Below are positions 45,401-57,315 of a DNA stretch of 64,000 bases, one piece after another. Under the pieces are notes generated by a model. The model was not told the DNA's origin. It did no database searches and saw nothing but the letters and a program-made list of their open reading frames with translations. Source of the stretch: Cladorrhinum sp. PSN259. Lineage: Eukaryota; Ascomycota; Sordariomycetes; Sordariales; Podosporaceae. The stretch is taken from positions 1-64,000 of the forward strand of contig MU867072.1 in NCBI GenBank assembly GCA_033725935.1, written 5' to 3'. The translations under genes were made by a program, and so were the position numbers. Numbering within the stretch: the first letter of the stretch is position 1; the number at the start of each line of letters is the position of its first letter.

Positions 45401-46081
45401 GACCACTGCACGGAAACGTTGGACAGGGTACAAGACCTCGGTGACCAAATGGAAGCGGACATTAAGTATTTCCGCGACACGCTCGAGCCGTTAGATGAGC
45501 AGGTGTGCCAGCCGCTTTCAGACCTCAGGGATGATATCCAGAATACGGAAATGAAGGAATACGAGCCGACGGGCGAGACACCGGAGAAGGTGCAGTACAC
45601 TTATCCGAAGGAGCTGCCGGTTACTGCGCCACATGAAGTTTTGATTGCGGATATGAGGGATGATCCGACGCCTACGAAGGCGGCGCCAGTTGTTTTGCCT
45701 GATGGCGGTTTTGGGGAGGGGTTGGTGTCGCCAACACTGGTTTTGAAGACGCCGTCGAGGCCGACCAGCAGTTGCTCGTCGAGTCGGGAGACGATGAGTT
45801 TGAGGGAGGTTAATCCGAACTTGACGGGTGGGAATAATAAGGGAGAGAGTAACAGTATTTTTGACCAGGGGTTGTTGAGCATACCTACGGTTAGCGAGGC
45901 GGTTGCGATGCAGAAGCCGGCTGCAGTCGGTGGCGGTGGTGCTGCGAGAACGAGGGCATCGAGGTTGGCGAAGAAGCCGATGTTTGGTAGTAGCGTTGGC
46001 GTTGGGGAGGGAGCGGAGAATATGCCGCCTATACCTAGTTTGAGAAGCTCGACTAGGAGGAAGAGTCCTAGGTTGAGGTGA
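42447..46081 (+). CDS. bimC: Kinesin-5 (BimC/Cut7/Eg5) mitotic motor
   Basis: Three exons, 42447-42917, 42968-45124 and 45176-46081, give 1177 aa. Residues about 80-440 are the motor: start NINVVVRCRGRNERE, P-loop GQTGTGKT (170-177), switch I NDLSSRSHT (291-299), switch II LVDLAGSE (325-332), and neck linker ending AKNIRNKPQLN. A long coiled coil follows for tetramer formation. Near residues 1064-1090 a BimC box, LKTPSRPTSS then SLREVN, carries the Thr that Cdk1 phosphorylates in this family to target spindles. The tail is basic (RRKSPRLR). Kinesin-5 slides antiparallel spindle microtubules. The second intron is only 51 nt, a multiple of three and free of stops, but it has GTAAGT, GCTAAC and CCCAG in ideal places, so I treat it as spliced out. 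Confidence 0.96.
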
Positions 46082-47244
46082 GGGGTTTGAGGGAAGATGC
46101 ATGACCTGTCGGACAAAAAAGCTTTCCTTTGTTTCTCTTCTTTTTAAATACACTAGGGATGGCTGGGTTCGGTGGTTTGGAGTTTCGGGGTTGTTGTTGG
46201 TTGCCCAGGATGGCATCATGCAAATATCAGGACAGGATCAAGGGCAAAGGATTTGGATGGGTTGGCTAGGATTGTTGAAAAACCAATGCATGAAAGCAAG
46301 TCACAAAGCATTTGGAGGAACTAGGATTGGTTGGTTGTTGTATATGTTGTCGTTGTTGGTTTTTTACTCAGTACTGATACCCCTGTCTGTGGTGGTTGGT
46401 TTTATATTTTTTATTATTTTTTATTCGTGTTTTTACTTTTTACATAGTTCGACCTTGAATATGAGTATGCTGGTCCGTCACAATTGACTTTCAATACAGT
46501 TTTATTTTTTGATCTTGTGTGGGTGGAGTTGTTGATGAGATGGATTTACAATGGATGATCAACAGGATCGAGATCATTCAAGACGACGTTGGGCACAGTG
46601 TAATAGAGATCAACAAAACCGAGAATGATACAAAAAAAGACGTTGATTACCTGGGCGCGCCTTTGTATGAACATATGAGCATATTGTGAGGTGTTTGTCG
46701 ATGATCGTTGCGGTTTAGAACTCGAAGGTGGAAGGTCACCGGATATAAAGGGGAAAATATGCGGGGTGGTTGGGTGAGAATGGAGATTACGGCGAACGAA
46801 AAGGACGAAAAGAAAGACGAAAGTGGTGATACATTGCCCCAAACGCCGTCCGTGCGTGCACGATGCGTATAAATGGGTGGGCACTACTGCAATGCATATC
46901 AAAAAAACCGGTGATGAGTCGAGCGGCGAGAGGGGGTTAGAGGAGCAAGGGGAAATGATGCATTATGTACTGTACATGCGCCATGTAACATTGCTTAGTG
47001 TTACATAGTTCATCTCATCTACATACTGTATGTACATTCGTTACCCGATCACATCACCGTTGAAAATCCTATAAGACAAATAGAAAGTATAAAGTAGTCT
47101 AAAGAGCCATTTCCCTATCATCAAAACCTTTTCATTCTCATCTCACTCCCAATCTCACACACAACTCTTCTATCCATCTCATAAACAACACACTCACATA
47201 CACAAAAACCTACACATTAAATACACACACAAAGAAAAAAAAAC
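46082..47244. other. Gap between kinesin-5 and the dehalogenase gene
   Basis: The 3' flank of kinesin-5 is G/T-rich with a T-rich tract near 46400. The 5' flank of the next gene holds a cluster of TGTACA/GTAC-type short palindromes at about 46967-47037 and a C/A-rich leader just before 47245. No gene is seen. Confidence 0.55.
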
Positions 47245-48039
47245 ATGTCCTCCCAATCACCCCCCCTAACATCCTTCCGCGCCCTCTCCTTCGACTGCTA
47301 CGGAACCCTAATAGACTGGGAAGCCGGCCTCACGCACGATCTCCTCCCCATAACCTCCCATCTTCATTTCTCTCACCCTTTACGCTCAACCCCGCTGTCG
47401 GCAGTCCAGCGGTTCAACGAGCACCAAGAACACATATGGGAAACCCAGCCGACCCTGCCGTACGACCAGGCCTTGACCGCGGCTTTTCGCCTGCTGGCAC
47501 AGGAAGTCAACGTTTCCGTCCCTGAATCCGACGCGCACGCCATAGGGACCGGCCCGGGCCGCTGGCCCGCGTTTTCCGACACGGTCGAGGGTCTGCTGAA
47601 GCTGTCAAGGTACTACAAGCTCATAATCCTGTCCAACGTAAATGATGCCAATATTGCCTCTGCGATCGAGCGGCCGATGCAGGGAGCGAAATTCGATGCG
47701 GTGTACACTGCGCAGCAGATTGGGTCTTACAAGCCTTCTCACAACAACTTCAAGTACCTTTTTGAACACGCAAAGAAAGATCTGGGGATAGATAAGGAAA
47801 AGGGCGAGCTGCTGCATGTTGCTAGGAGCTTGTCGGCTGATCACGTCCCTGCCAAGGAACTCGGTCTGAGGAGCGTCTTCATTGCTAGGGGAGGGGATCA
47901 ACCTGAGAATTACGGTACGGGGGGTAATTTGGAAGAGTTGAAAAGGGAAGGGAAGGTGGGGTTTGAGTGGATGTTTCAGAGTATTGGTGAGTTTGCTGAC
48001 GAGGTTGAGAGGCAGTTTGAAGCACTCAAGAAGGAGTAA
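47245..48039 (+). CDS. HAD-superfamily 2-haloacid dehalogenase-like hydrolase (type II)
   Basis: An intronless frame of 264 aa. HAD motif I is FDCYGTLIDWEAG with nucleophile Asp17. Motif II is LSNVND (129-134), with the Ser that binds the leaving group. Motif III Lys is in SYKPSHNNFKY (about 163). A C-terminal LLHVARSLSADHVPAKELG followed by VFIARGG matches the fungal type II dehalogenase group. The cap insertion between motifs I and II is of type C1. The family hydrolyses carbon-halogen bonds of short 2-haloacids, but fungal members often have unknown natural substrates, so a general phosphatase or dehalogenase role is all that can be stated. It ends only 96 bp from the convergent gene on the minus strand. 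Confidence 0.9.
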   Translation: MSSQSPPLTSFRALSFDCYGTLIDWEAGLTHDLLPITSHLHFSHPLRSTPLSAVQRFNEHQEHIWETQPTLPYDQALTAAFRLLAQEVNVSVPESDAHAIGTGPGRWPAFSDTVEGLLKLSRYYKLIILSNVNDANIASAIERPMQGAKFDAVYTAQQIGSYKPSHNNFKYLFEHAKKDLGIDKEKGELLHVARSLSADHVPAKELGLRSVFIARGGDQPENYGTGGNLEELKREGKVGFEWMFQSIGEFADEVERQFEALKKE

Positions 48040-48135
48040 GGAGTAATATGAGCAAGGGGGTTTGGATTGCGTTTGGTAGGAAAAGGATATATATGTAGTC
48101 TGTTTTTTACGATGGTTTCAATCTACACAAGATAC

Positions 48136-50267
48136 TCACCCATCTGATGTCAGATCTTCTTCCTCTCCGGCGGTGTCGTCTCTGCCACTTCTAGTAGCAG
48201 CAGCAGAAGATTTCTTTTGGTAGCGTCGTGTTCGCTGTCCTGTGTCTTCTCCTCGCCAGCCTTTGCGCATTTTGATGACCTGCAGAAAACCGTCGACGTG
48301 AACCCCGCCATACATTTCGTCCATGCTGTCTTGATCCCCAGCATCTTCAGGCTGACCTTCAGGGGCAGAGTTTTTGGTATGTACCAGCTTGATGTGCCGG
48401 GTGAGGTTGGCTTTTCTCGTGAATCCGTCTATTGATCTCGGGCAGCTGGGATACGAGCAGAGATGCATTCCTCCAGGAGTGGCAGATCTGCTTCTTCTGC
48501 TGGGGGTACTGGCTGCCGTGGCGGGTTCGTTGACTTGCTCGGGAGAAATGACTTTGACGCTGGATTGACGGCTGACAGTGCGGAAGTTGATCAACTGTTG
48601 TTCGTCCTCATCTTCCTCTTCGTCTGAAGTAGCCGGCAAAGGTACTCCCGGAACATATCGTGCTGTTTGTACCCTTGACTTGGCCGAAGTGACAGGCTGT
48701 TCGTGAAGGGTATTCATCGTCATCTCCCCTCTGAAAAGAGTAGCGCATCGTTGTGTAGCGCGAGCAATGACTTCTGGCGAGAACCCAGCTAGCGCAGCCG
48801 CACCTAGGACATCCCTCCAATCCCTCGGCTTCCACCTGTCAATCCTACTCCGAGTGCTCTGCGTAGAGGAAGCACTCGAACTTCGCGACCCCGATCTCCT
48901 CGACCGAGAAGTGGCCCTCGAAGCCCTAGAAACTGACCGACTTCTCCTACCCATCGAACTTTCTCGCCTTCTGCTCCTGCTTCTTCCCGAATCCGGACCA
49001 GCACTTGGCAACCTCCTCTTCCCTTCCCTCGCAATCCTGATCTGAAACTCCTCTTCTGTCTCGCCCTCCAGCTTTGTCCTCTCCTTCTTCGGTCTCCCAC
49101 CAAGATTCCTACCTTCAACCGACTTCTTCACTTCCTGTTGTACCGGAGGTGGCGGTACCCTTCCCCAAAACCTCTCTTCTTCATCCTCCATGTCCTCATC
49201 TTGTTCTTCCTCGTCGTCCACATTGGCAATACCCGCAACCCTAGCCTCATGCAAAACCATCAACATCCCATCCAACCGCTTCATAATCCTCCTAGCCGCC
49301 GGCCTCAAAAGTTCGTAGCTTCTCTCATCATCAGCCGAAATCACAGGCCTAAAACTCTGCTGTACGTGCTTCAGCTTTCTTTTACCCTTCTTATTCTCAG
49401 GCTCCTCTTCAAGGTCATCATCAGTTCCTTCCTCCTCCATCACGCTAACATCCTCATCCCCTTCTTCTAGCCCTTCCACACTCTGCACCAACCCACTCCC
49501 AACACCCTGGCCTTCCTGCTTCCCCAATAACCGTCGTCTCAACCTCCTCCCCGCAACGTTCAAAACCCTCGCACTTATCTCCTCCTCCAAATTCCTCCCC
49601 ACAAACCCCTCTTCCTCCCTTTTAAACGTCCACTCTTCATCGGCATCATCAAGCCCCATTCGCTCAGGCAGTAACCCTTCACCTGGCACTTCATCGACCT
49701 TCACAGGCCAAGAAGTCCATTTGTTCCCCAGCCGTTTCCAACCTTCCCATTTTTCTTCTTTTCCCCCTTCTTCTTTGTCATCCTGTTTTACACACTATCA
49801 GCAACCACAGTTATACTTTTTTTTTTTCTACGCCATTCTTTGCTTATTTTTTTAAATGTAGAAGGGAAAAAAGTACTCACACTCGGTAACGGCCTCACCC
49901 CATTCCTCAGACCCCAAACATTATACAAGTGCGCTGCCAACTCTCTATTCCGCGTATTTTCCAACGCGTACCAAGTTTTACGCTCATTCTTGGTCCACGT
50001 CTTCCACGTGGAGGGATGCCCCCGCCATCGGTTCGGTCGTGATTCGTGCAGGTCGACGGTCGAAGCCGAGTAGATTGATGCTGTCGTTTTGTCCCATTCT
50101 CGTTCTTGTGATTGCTGATTTTCAAGTTGATCTTCGGTTTCATTTTCATTTTTTCTTTCTTGGTGTGAGGATTCGGATTGGGACAGTTGGAGTTGTGAAG
50201 ATTCCGGGTGATCTGAGGAAAGAAGAAGCTGGGATGAGAATGTGGGGAGGGACGGTGTTGATGACAT
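48136..50267 (-). CDS. rrn9: Rrn9-domain RNA polymerase I factor with an added C2H2 finger
   Basis: Two exons, 50267-49881 and 49782-48136, give 677 aa. The GTGAGT donor and the AAAACAG acceptor join RPLPS to DDKEEGGK in phase 0. The Rrn9 domain spans about residues 70-200: NRWRGHPSTWKTWTKNER, TRNRELAAHLYN, then WTSWPVKVDEVPGEG and EEWTFKREE. In yeast Rrn9 belongs to the upstream activating factor that recruits Pol I to rDNA. The middle is acidic and then Arg/Ser-rich (about residues 350-430). Near residue 590 there is a C2H2 finger, LCSYPSCPRSIDGFTRKANL followed by TRHIKLVH (C-x4-C-x15-H-x4-H). The finger is not part of the yeast protein. Role in rDNA transcription is inferred from the domain. 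Confidence 0.78.
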
Positions 50268-50970
50268 TTTTGGGTCAGGTTGGTTGGTTTTGAGGTTGGT
50301 GATGAGGTTGAGAGAGAGGGTGTGTGAGTGAGCAGTTGTAAGAAGGTGGGCTTTGATGTAATTGAAAAGTGGGTTGTTGTTGCGTGAAAGACAAATTGTT
50401 AGATGAGATTTCCACGGGTTGTGAAGATGCGAATGGCTAAGTGATCCAAAAAAAAAAACTATTATGAACTAACTTAAGGGGAAGGACCGATTCTCATCCT
50501 GATAGAAAGCCATTTTTCCTAAAGTTGCTCTATATATACATTTAGATCAAATCTCAAAATGGCGATTTGATCAAGAAACCATCCTTCTCAAAGAGGAGAC
50601 GAACAGATGCACAAACCCTAACCCTGAATTGACATCAATCACCTGCAAAATACCGTTACAAGACCATTGAAGAACAGTAGTATCTCTCATGATATTGACA
50701 AATAAAAAAGACCCAAAAAATACACGCCCTTTGAAATTTATGCCTTTCTCGCCGCCTTCTCCCTCTCCAACTACAGTTCGATGCAATAAGATAGATTAGC
50801 TTTAAGTGCAAGGACCAGTTGGCTTGGCAGGCGGCTCCACCAGGGTCCCCTGTATTACCTTCTTGTGCAGGCAAACTCCAGCCCGACTTGACAGGTTTCC
50901 TGGTCCCGGTTTGATTGATTGATTTGCCCTCACCTCACACGCTCTTTTCCACCACCATGCGCATAGAACC
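50268..50970. other. Divergent promoter gap rrn9/gab1
   Basis: About 700 bp shared by the two divergent genes. No other gene is visible. Confidence 0.65.
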
Positions 50971-52298
50971 ATGGACGGCAAGGTAACCGTAGGAAGGACG
51001 GCAGGTCTGTATATTGGCGCTGCCGTCCTGCGACTTGCCATCTTCACTCTCCTTCCCGGCATCCCCGATCTGCTGACGGGCCGCGTCGAGATCTCGACTC
51101 CCGTCACCAGCTTCAAGCGATGTAAGCCGCGCTGTCGCACGCCAATTGTCACTCCAGGCTAACCCCTCTCAAAGTGCAGGAAGGTCTCTTTTTATACAAC
51201 CATAATGTCTCTCCTTACGACGGCGGTGTCTACCACCAGGCGCCCCTCTTCCTTCCTCTCTTCTCGCTACTCCCCAACGCTTTGAGCTACCCGATCTTTA
51301 CCTACCTCCTCTATATCGCCGTCGATTTGCTGAGCGCTGGTGCGCTTTGGAAGATTGCAGACTCTGGAGAAGCCGTATCCTCTGCGCTGTTCACCTCTCC
51401 GCGTCGGGAGAAGCGGTGGAATGGCTTCATTATTGCTGCCGTCTTCCTCTTCAACCCCTTTACAGTTGCAACATGTATCGGGCGCTCAACCAGCGTCTTC
51501 ACAACATGCGCAATTCTCCACGCCATTGCGAAAGCAGTCTCTGGCGCGCCCTTCAGTGCTATGGTGGCTATCTCCTTTGCGGGATACCTCTCACTGTACC
51601 CATTCCTTCTCCTGCCACCTCTCATTTTGCTGTGCTATGACAGGCAACGCGCCGACCGAGCCATCAAGTCCGTCACAACGTTTGCCGCAAGCAATGTATC
51701 GGTGGTCAGCGTCGTGGTGGGCCTCCTGTTCGGCATGTCCTACCTTATTACCGGCTCCTGGGAGTTCTTCAACTCGACATATGGCGTGCAGCTCACACTG
51801 TCCGATCTGACACCAAATGTGGGACTTTGGTGGTACTTCTTTATCGAGATGTTTGACTCGTTCAGGTCTTTCTTCCTCGGGGTCTTTTGGCTTCACCTGT
51901 CGTGCTACGTTGGGGGATTGACAGTTCGCATCCGCCAACAACCGCTCGTGGTCCTGACGCTGCTTTTGGGCATATTTGGCATATTCAAGCCGTACCCAAG
52001 CATCAGTGACACGTCTCTCTTCTTGGCCTTGGTGCCACTTTACCGGCATGTTTTCCCCTTAATGCGATATACATTTGTTAGTGCGGCTGTCATCATGTAT
52101 GCCTCGTTCCTTGGCCCGGCGTTTTACTACCTTTGGATCTACGCCGGGAGCGGGAATGCCAACTTCTTTTACGCCATTACGCTTGTTTGGAACTTGGGCC
52201 AGAGTCTGTTGGTGTGCGATCTGATGTTTGCTGTGCTTAGGGATGAGTGGGAAGTGGAGAGGCCAGAGATGGCCGGCAAGGAGATTCGGCAGATATAG
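50971..52298 (+). CDS. gab1: GPI transamidase subunit PIG-U/GAB1
   Basis: Two exons, 50971-51121 and 51175-52298, give 424 aa. The GTAAGC donor, the GGCTAACC branch point and the TCAAAG acceptor join FKR to LQEGLFLYNHN in phase 1. Another AG (GTGCAG) lies just downstream, but using it would create a stop. The protein is hydrophobic throughout with some eight to ten membrane helices. It carries the family signature SPYDGGVYHQAPLFLPLFSL near residues 58-77, GRSTSVF after the third helix, and NVGLWWYFFIEMFD in the second half. PIG-U is a subunit of the ER GPI transamidase that attaches preformed GPI anchors to proteins, so it works one step upstream of the PER1 remodelling enzyme at the start of this window. 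Length fits the family (about 400-435 aa). Confidence 0.95.
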
Positions 52299-52400
52299 AT
52301 AGATACACGGTTTGTTAGAGGAATGAATATATGGGGTAAAGAAAGAAGAGTGTGAATGCATTGATTTATTTACTTGTTGGAAAAAAATATCAAAAAGCTC

Positions 52401-52423
52401 CCCGACTACTCTAGGTAGTCGGG
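52401..52423. other. Perfect hairpin, 9-bp stem and 5-nt loop
   Basis: CCCGACTAC and GTAGTCGGG flank the loop TCTAG. It lies about 100 bp past the gab1 stop and just beside the tRNA-like segment. A 3'-end structure or a processing site are both possible; the sequence does not decide. Confidence 0.8.
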
Positions 52424-52447
52424 TCCGAAAATCTCTCTTACAAGTTT

Positions 52448-52575
52448 TTACGACTTGGTCGCCCGTCGCCTGATTCGAACGTGGGGGTCCTCGGGCTTCG
52501 CAGACCCCCCAGACGCTGTGGGAGAACGATGTCTGTCTCAACAGAGAGCAGTGGCCATACCGCTACGCCATACAA
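52448..52575 (-). other. Possible tRNA-derived or Pol III-type element
   Basis: On the minus strand the segment has a perfect A-box (TGGCGTAGCGG) and, about 80 nt later, a near-consensus B-box (CGTTCGAATCA), with a strong GGGGGTC/GACCCCC hairpin between them. The spacing suits a tRNA with an intron or a long variable arm, but I cannot form a matching acceptor stem, T-stem or 7-nt anticodon loop. A decayed tRNA or a tRNA-derived short repeat fits better than a working tRNA. Confidence 0.3.
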
Positions 52576-54206
52576 GTATTCCTTTGTCTGCGTGGGGTAT
52601 TGGTAATGGTTGGAAGTCTACGTGCGGGAAGTTGTATATATACCTAGGGTGGGTTTCCTGGCCCTCTTAATGGTTCTCTGGTCGAAAAAAAGGTTCTCTC
52701 TGCAGCGGTGCGGAAGCCATCAAGGTCCTCGTCAACCAACCAACGCCTTTGGTAACCGAATCTGAGCTTGGATGGTTTTTGCGTATGCAAACTTGGGGGG
52801 TTTTTTTTGGCGCTCTCTTTAAAACTGGGTTGACACGAAGAATCTGTGTATATCTTGTACACATGCTTTTAATGTTTTGATGGACATACACATAGATGGT
52901 AACCTATTTCCATTGTTGAGCAAAATAAATCATTACATGTCTTACTTGATATCTTTTTTATGTCTGGTAAGGTGGGCGTAACGATATCTGTATTTCTATC
53001 TAAATACTTACTTCATGCGTGCGTATAAAAAATAATATCAATGCTCTTCCCCTCCTTCTTTTCCTGGAACCACTTATAGTTTCATTTTTATACATATATA
53101 TACATAGAAAAGTGAGAATTGTCGTCTACTTGTCCATTCCCAAGTTCTTCTAGATGCAGTTGAAGGAAGTGGTAATTAGCCAGCCAGCCCCTGGAACTCG
53201 ATAAAAGTAAAGGGAGGGCTACCAACGCCCTCCTCAGAAACTTTTGGTTTCGTCCACACTCAAAAGTTTCTCTCTCTCTCAAAAGTACACTCGACGGTCG
53301 GTTTTCCGTGATTTGCGTTACGTTACTACTTGAAGACGGAAACAAGCAAGCCACACACATACACACCACAGAAATCGAGATGGGAAACGGCTAAACACAA
53401 TTAAGGCACTCAAGTTACGAACCTAGCCATTGTTTCAAAAAAAATCCAGATCATTTCTCAAGACCGAGAGAGAGAGAGAGAGGAGATCATTTATCCCATG
53501 CAAGGAAAGGGCACATCAAACCCGGTTGGAAAATTTGCGAGACAACAAAGGTCCCGAATATTTACTCACCGTATTTTGTTTGGAATTTTTGAGGGAAAAA
53601 AAAAATGCATCTTTGGATATCGTCCGCGCCTGAGAAAGCATATGAGTGTGACCTTCAAAGCCCCGGTCATTGACCGAACCGTGAACTAAGTTTTCAACAA
53701 GTATCCGTGGGGCCAATTCCAAAGCCGACAGTGGGGATTTTTGTATGGAAGGGGTAGACTGTAGTTGGGCGATATAAAAAAAAGTCGGGAATGGTGTATA
53801 AACCTGTTTTTTTCTCCCCAAAGAGAGACTGTTGTTACATGAAGCGATCCAAATATTAAAAAAAGGGGGGTGAAAGTAAACAAATGCAATCACCCCACTT
53901 CAAAGGCTGCATACATACAAAAACACCCTACCAACAACCAAACCAAACCAAATCTGCAAAAAGGCCTTAAGAAACACCAAAAGTCGGATATATAAATAAT
54001 AAAAACAATAATAATAATAATAACATAATACAAATTTAAGCCTTCAAACAAAAGAAATACAAAAAGCTGACAACATGAATTTCCTGGCAACAACAGGCTG
54101 TGTCGAAAGAAGAATGAAGTGAAATCAAGAAATGAAGAATGCCATCCCCTCTCCCCCTACTTCCTGTTGACCTAGTCTAATCCCATCTTTTTTGTTCCCC
54201 TCTTCT

Positions 54207-56389
54207 CTACTCAATTCTCTTCTTGCCCTCCTCCGCATTAATATACCTCGCCACGCTGAGACCTCTCTCATGCCTGGCGACCAGTGGCCCAAGAATCTTG
54301 TCCTTGCGCACCCGGCTGATAGTCTCATGGTATCCCTCAGTAGCCCACGGCCTCGGGTTGAGTTTTGGCCAGTTGACCTGTTGCAAAAGTCAGTACACCC
54401 TTCATAACCCCCAGTCGCCTTAGATAGAAAAGTACTCACAAAAAGCATCCCATTACTCAAAATAAACCAAACACCCCACGCCGTAACCGCCGTCCAGAAC
54501 AGAATAAACAACCTCATCGGCCACACAGCCGCATCCGGCAACCGAGGTGAATACGTTCCCATCAGCACCATGAACAGTCCAAACGCCACAACGTACGGCA
54601 CCGCCTGGATCATCACCGGCCTCCGATCGGCAAACACCAAGCTGCTAGACCCGATACCGCCCGCCGAAGGCTGATACGCTCCCAAAAACAAATCGAACGC
54701 GTCCTGCCTGGGCCCATCCATGAAATTATTCAAGTAGAACCTCATCACAGCAACCTTACCATCCTGCATCGCACCGGCCCTTGTCCGCTTCCCCGTCCTC
54801 GTAACATCCGTCTTCATCGCCCCGGTACCAGAGTAGCTCGTCGACACCACATCGGCATTATCCGCCCACATGTTTCTGAACATGAACTCAAACGCGGGGT
54901 CCTCGTCCTGGAACCTGCTGCCGCGCGCCAAAAGACCCAAATCGATAAACATGCGATCAAGAGTCCAGCGGGCAAGCATGCTCTGCACGACGTTGGTGCG
55001 GTCCAGACAGTCCATGCAGTTGGTGCGGACGACGCTGGTCTGCAGGGAGCGCACCTCCAGCCGACCGTCAATCCGACTGCCGGGCATGTCAACAGCGCGG
55101 AAGTACTGCTGCGCGACAAGCGCATCGCGCATGCGATCGATAAGTAGCTGTGCGCGGTGCATCTGCATGCCCTTGGTCTCGGCATGGTAATCAAAGTAGA
55201 TGTAATGCAGGCGATCGAAATGTGAGCGCCCCGAAGAAGAAGCGCCGGTTTCGATAGTATGGAACTTCTCGTCGGTGCGCTCATCAGCTGTGGTGTGTTC
55301 CTGGGGGCGAGAGACGAGCATCTCCACGACCTGCTCGTATGTCTCCTTCACGCGCTGTTCACGGCCCTTTTGATTGACCAAATTGACAAGGTAGTTGTCG
55401 CCGTAGATTCTTATTTGTTCGTCAAAGTGCTTCTTAGCTGCTGGGTATGCGGCTTCGACGGCACGAATCTGGATCTTGGGAGTGTACTTGAGTGTGTTGA
55501 CCTCGGCCCAGTATGCAGGCACACTACCGCGAGTCTGCACATACGACATTATCTGCATCTCCTTGCCCTCGCCTGCCTTCTGCCATCCTGCTCCTGCGCT
55601 CCCTGCTGACCCGCCCAATCCGACGCTGGTGTCGTTGAGCACTAGGACCTGTTCCGTCTCGTTGTAGTTTGCAGCGTGGCCCTCATCGTCCAAACCACGG
55701 GTGAAGTAGCGAGTTCCTGCACGGTGCCGTGACCTTCTGGTAATGAGGGCAAGGGTCAGGGGGGTGCCCTTGAAGGTTGTTGGGTGGATCTCGAGCATGC
55801 CAAATATGACAGGGAGGATATAGGGGTCAATGTTGGGCTGGGGCGCTGGCTGGCCGCGGCCACCACGGTTGCGAAAGTCGATCAGATTGGACTGAATGTA
55901 TCGATTCCAGAAAAATCGGTCGTCGGCTCGTTTCCACAGGGGGCTGTCGGCGTCTTGCTGCGCCTGGCGCTGGAAGCTGTTTGTGAGGTCGATCGAGTAA
56001 GAGAAGTACATGGGACCGGGCTTGATGAAGCCCCTGAGGAGATTAAGGAAGCGGTCCTCATCTGGATCGTGGACTTGTCGCTCCCGCAAGGGAAGAATAT
56101 CGGTAGAGACGACTTTGTAGATTTGGTGTCCTCGTAAACGTCCTACAGGCTGCGCCTTGGTGATGACGATGATGTACTTGTCCAGTCGCAGCTGAATGAT
56201 ACCCAGGATACCGGCGATGCTGGTGACGCGGGACACGCGCTTGCCAGAAAGGAGGGATGCATCGCTAAGTCGTATATCGCCCGTGGGACGGTCGACCGTT
56301 AACGCTGGCGCATTGGGGCTCGAAGGGGAGGAGAAGATGTATGAATCGGAGGCAGTTTGGACGTTGATATCGCGAAAGGGGAGCGTCAT
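54207..56389 (-). CDS. sac1: SAC1 phosphoinositide phosphatase
   Basis: Two exons, 56389-54440 and 54377-54207, give 706 aa. The GTGAGT donor and the GCAACAG acceptor join NGMLF to VNWPKLNPRPWATEGYHE in phase 0, restoring the conserved C-terminal tail ending in KKRIE. The Sac domain spans about residues 50-530: SVTSIAG-type start, KYIIVITKAQPVG, FYFSY-like MYFSYSIDLT, and the catalytic motif RTNCMDCLDRTN with Cys458 and Arg464. Two membrane helices (about 597-615 and 624-648) anchor it in the ER/Golgi. It dephosphorylates PI4P and related lipids. A Gly/Ser/Ala insertion sits at about 257-275. Without the splice the frame would run on for about 105 unrelated residues, so the intron matters for any annotation. 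Confidence 0.96.
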
Positions 56390-57315
56390 GGTGGTTTGCG
56401 CCGCCGCGGTTAGTCGACAGGACTACCAGGGGAAATGCGACCTCAGGGAGAAGAAGAGAAGGTTAGAAGTGTAGAAGTCTATGGGGTCTAATAAATTAAT
56501 AAATCAATTTGGCATCTCTCTCTCAAAGAAAAAAATTGTCGAGATGTTGGTTCAAAGAGCGAAACGGACAACAAGAAGAATTCGTGCCCTTTCAAAAGTT
56601 GAAACAGACTGCCATAATTAGGTAGCTGTCAGCTCTCAACTTACGTATCAGCGTCGACGATGTCATCTCACAGCGGCCAACCAGAGGCGCTGAGATGTTG
56701 CTAGCTCTCCAAGCTCTGGGCACAATGTGGCGTAACGCAATGGGTAATTAATGTAATTACCGGTGCCGGCTGGCAGCAGAGATGATGACATGATGGCCAA
56801 GAAACCTGGTTTCCACCGTCATCACGTGCAAAACGCACGGACCACCGAATGGCTCCTGCAGGTTATGGGGAGGCGGCCTGCCTGACGTGTGCATGCGCCC
56901 GCTGAGGGTTGGCAGTGGCCAGGTCCCCACGGTCCCCCAGCGGTCTCCCAGGCTGTGCTGCACTCTCATTGCTCACACTGCAACATTGCTTCATTCAACG
57001 ACCCGTCGCTCGCTCACACCAACCACTCAAAAGCCCCAAGTGCCAGTTTAAACGGTCCCGGTTCTTGGTCCCGTGGTATCATCGCTTGTTGAAAGACAGA
57101 GAAAAAGAGGCAACACTATATTTCTTAGGAAACTCCGAAACACGATAACGCTACCGCCTGACTTATTATAGTAGCCTTCAGCCCCCGCCGCGCATTATCC
57201 TTTGCCAGTGACCCCGTCTGCCGTACGTAGCCTTGGCACCGCCGACGCCTTTCTCAACGTTTGCGAACTTTACACCATCCACCAACATCTAATCCACACC
57301 TCACATCTCGAAGTC
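56390..57315. other. Divergent promoter gap sac1/rab5
   Basis: About 930 bp. C/A-rich leader DNA precedes the rab5 start. No further gene is seen. Confidence 0.65.

Larger units (their letters stand above)
52299..54206. other. Convergent gap gab1/sac1
   Basis: This holds the 3' flanks of both genes, a 9-bp-stem hairpin and a tRNA-like segment (listed separately), then A/T-rich DNA with a short (GA)n run near 53467-53481. No protein gene is supported. Confidence 0.6.

Noticed and set aside
52448..52575. Functional tRNA gene
   Set aside because: A- and B-boxes are present, but acceptor stem, T-stem and a 7-nt anticodon loop cannot be paired; kept only as a low-confidence element.
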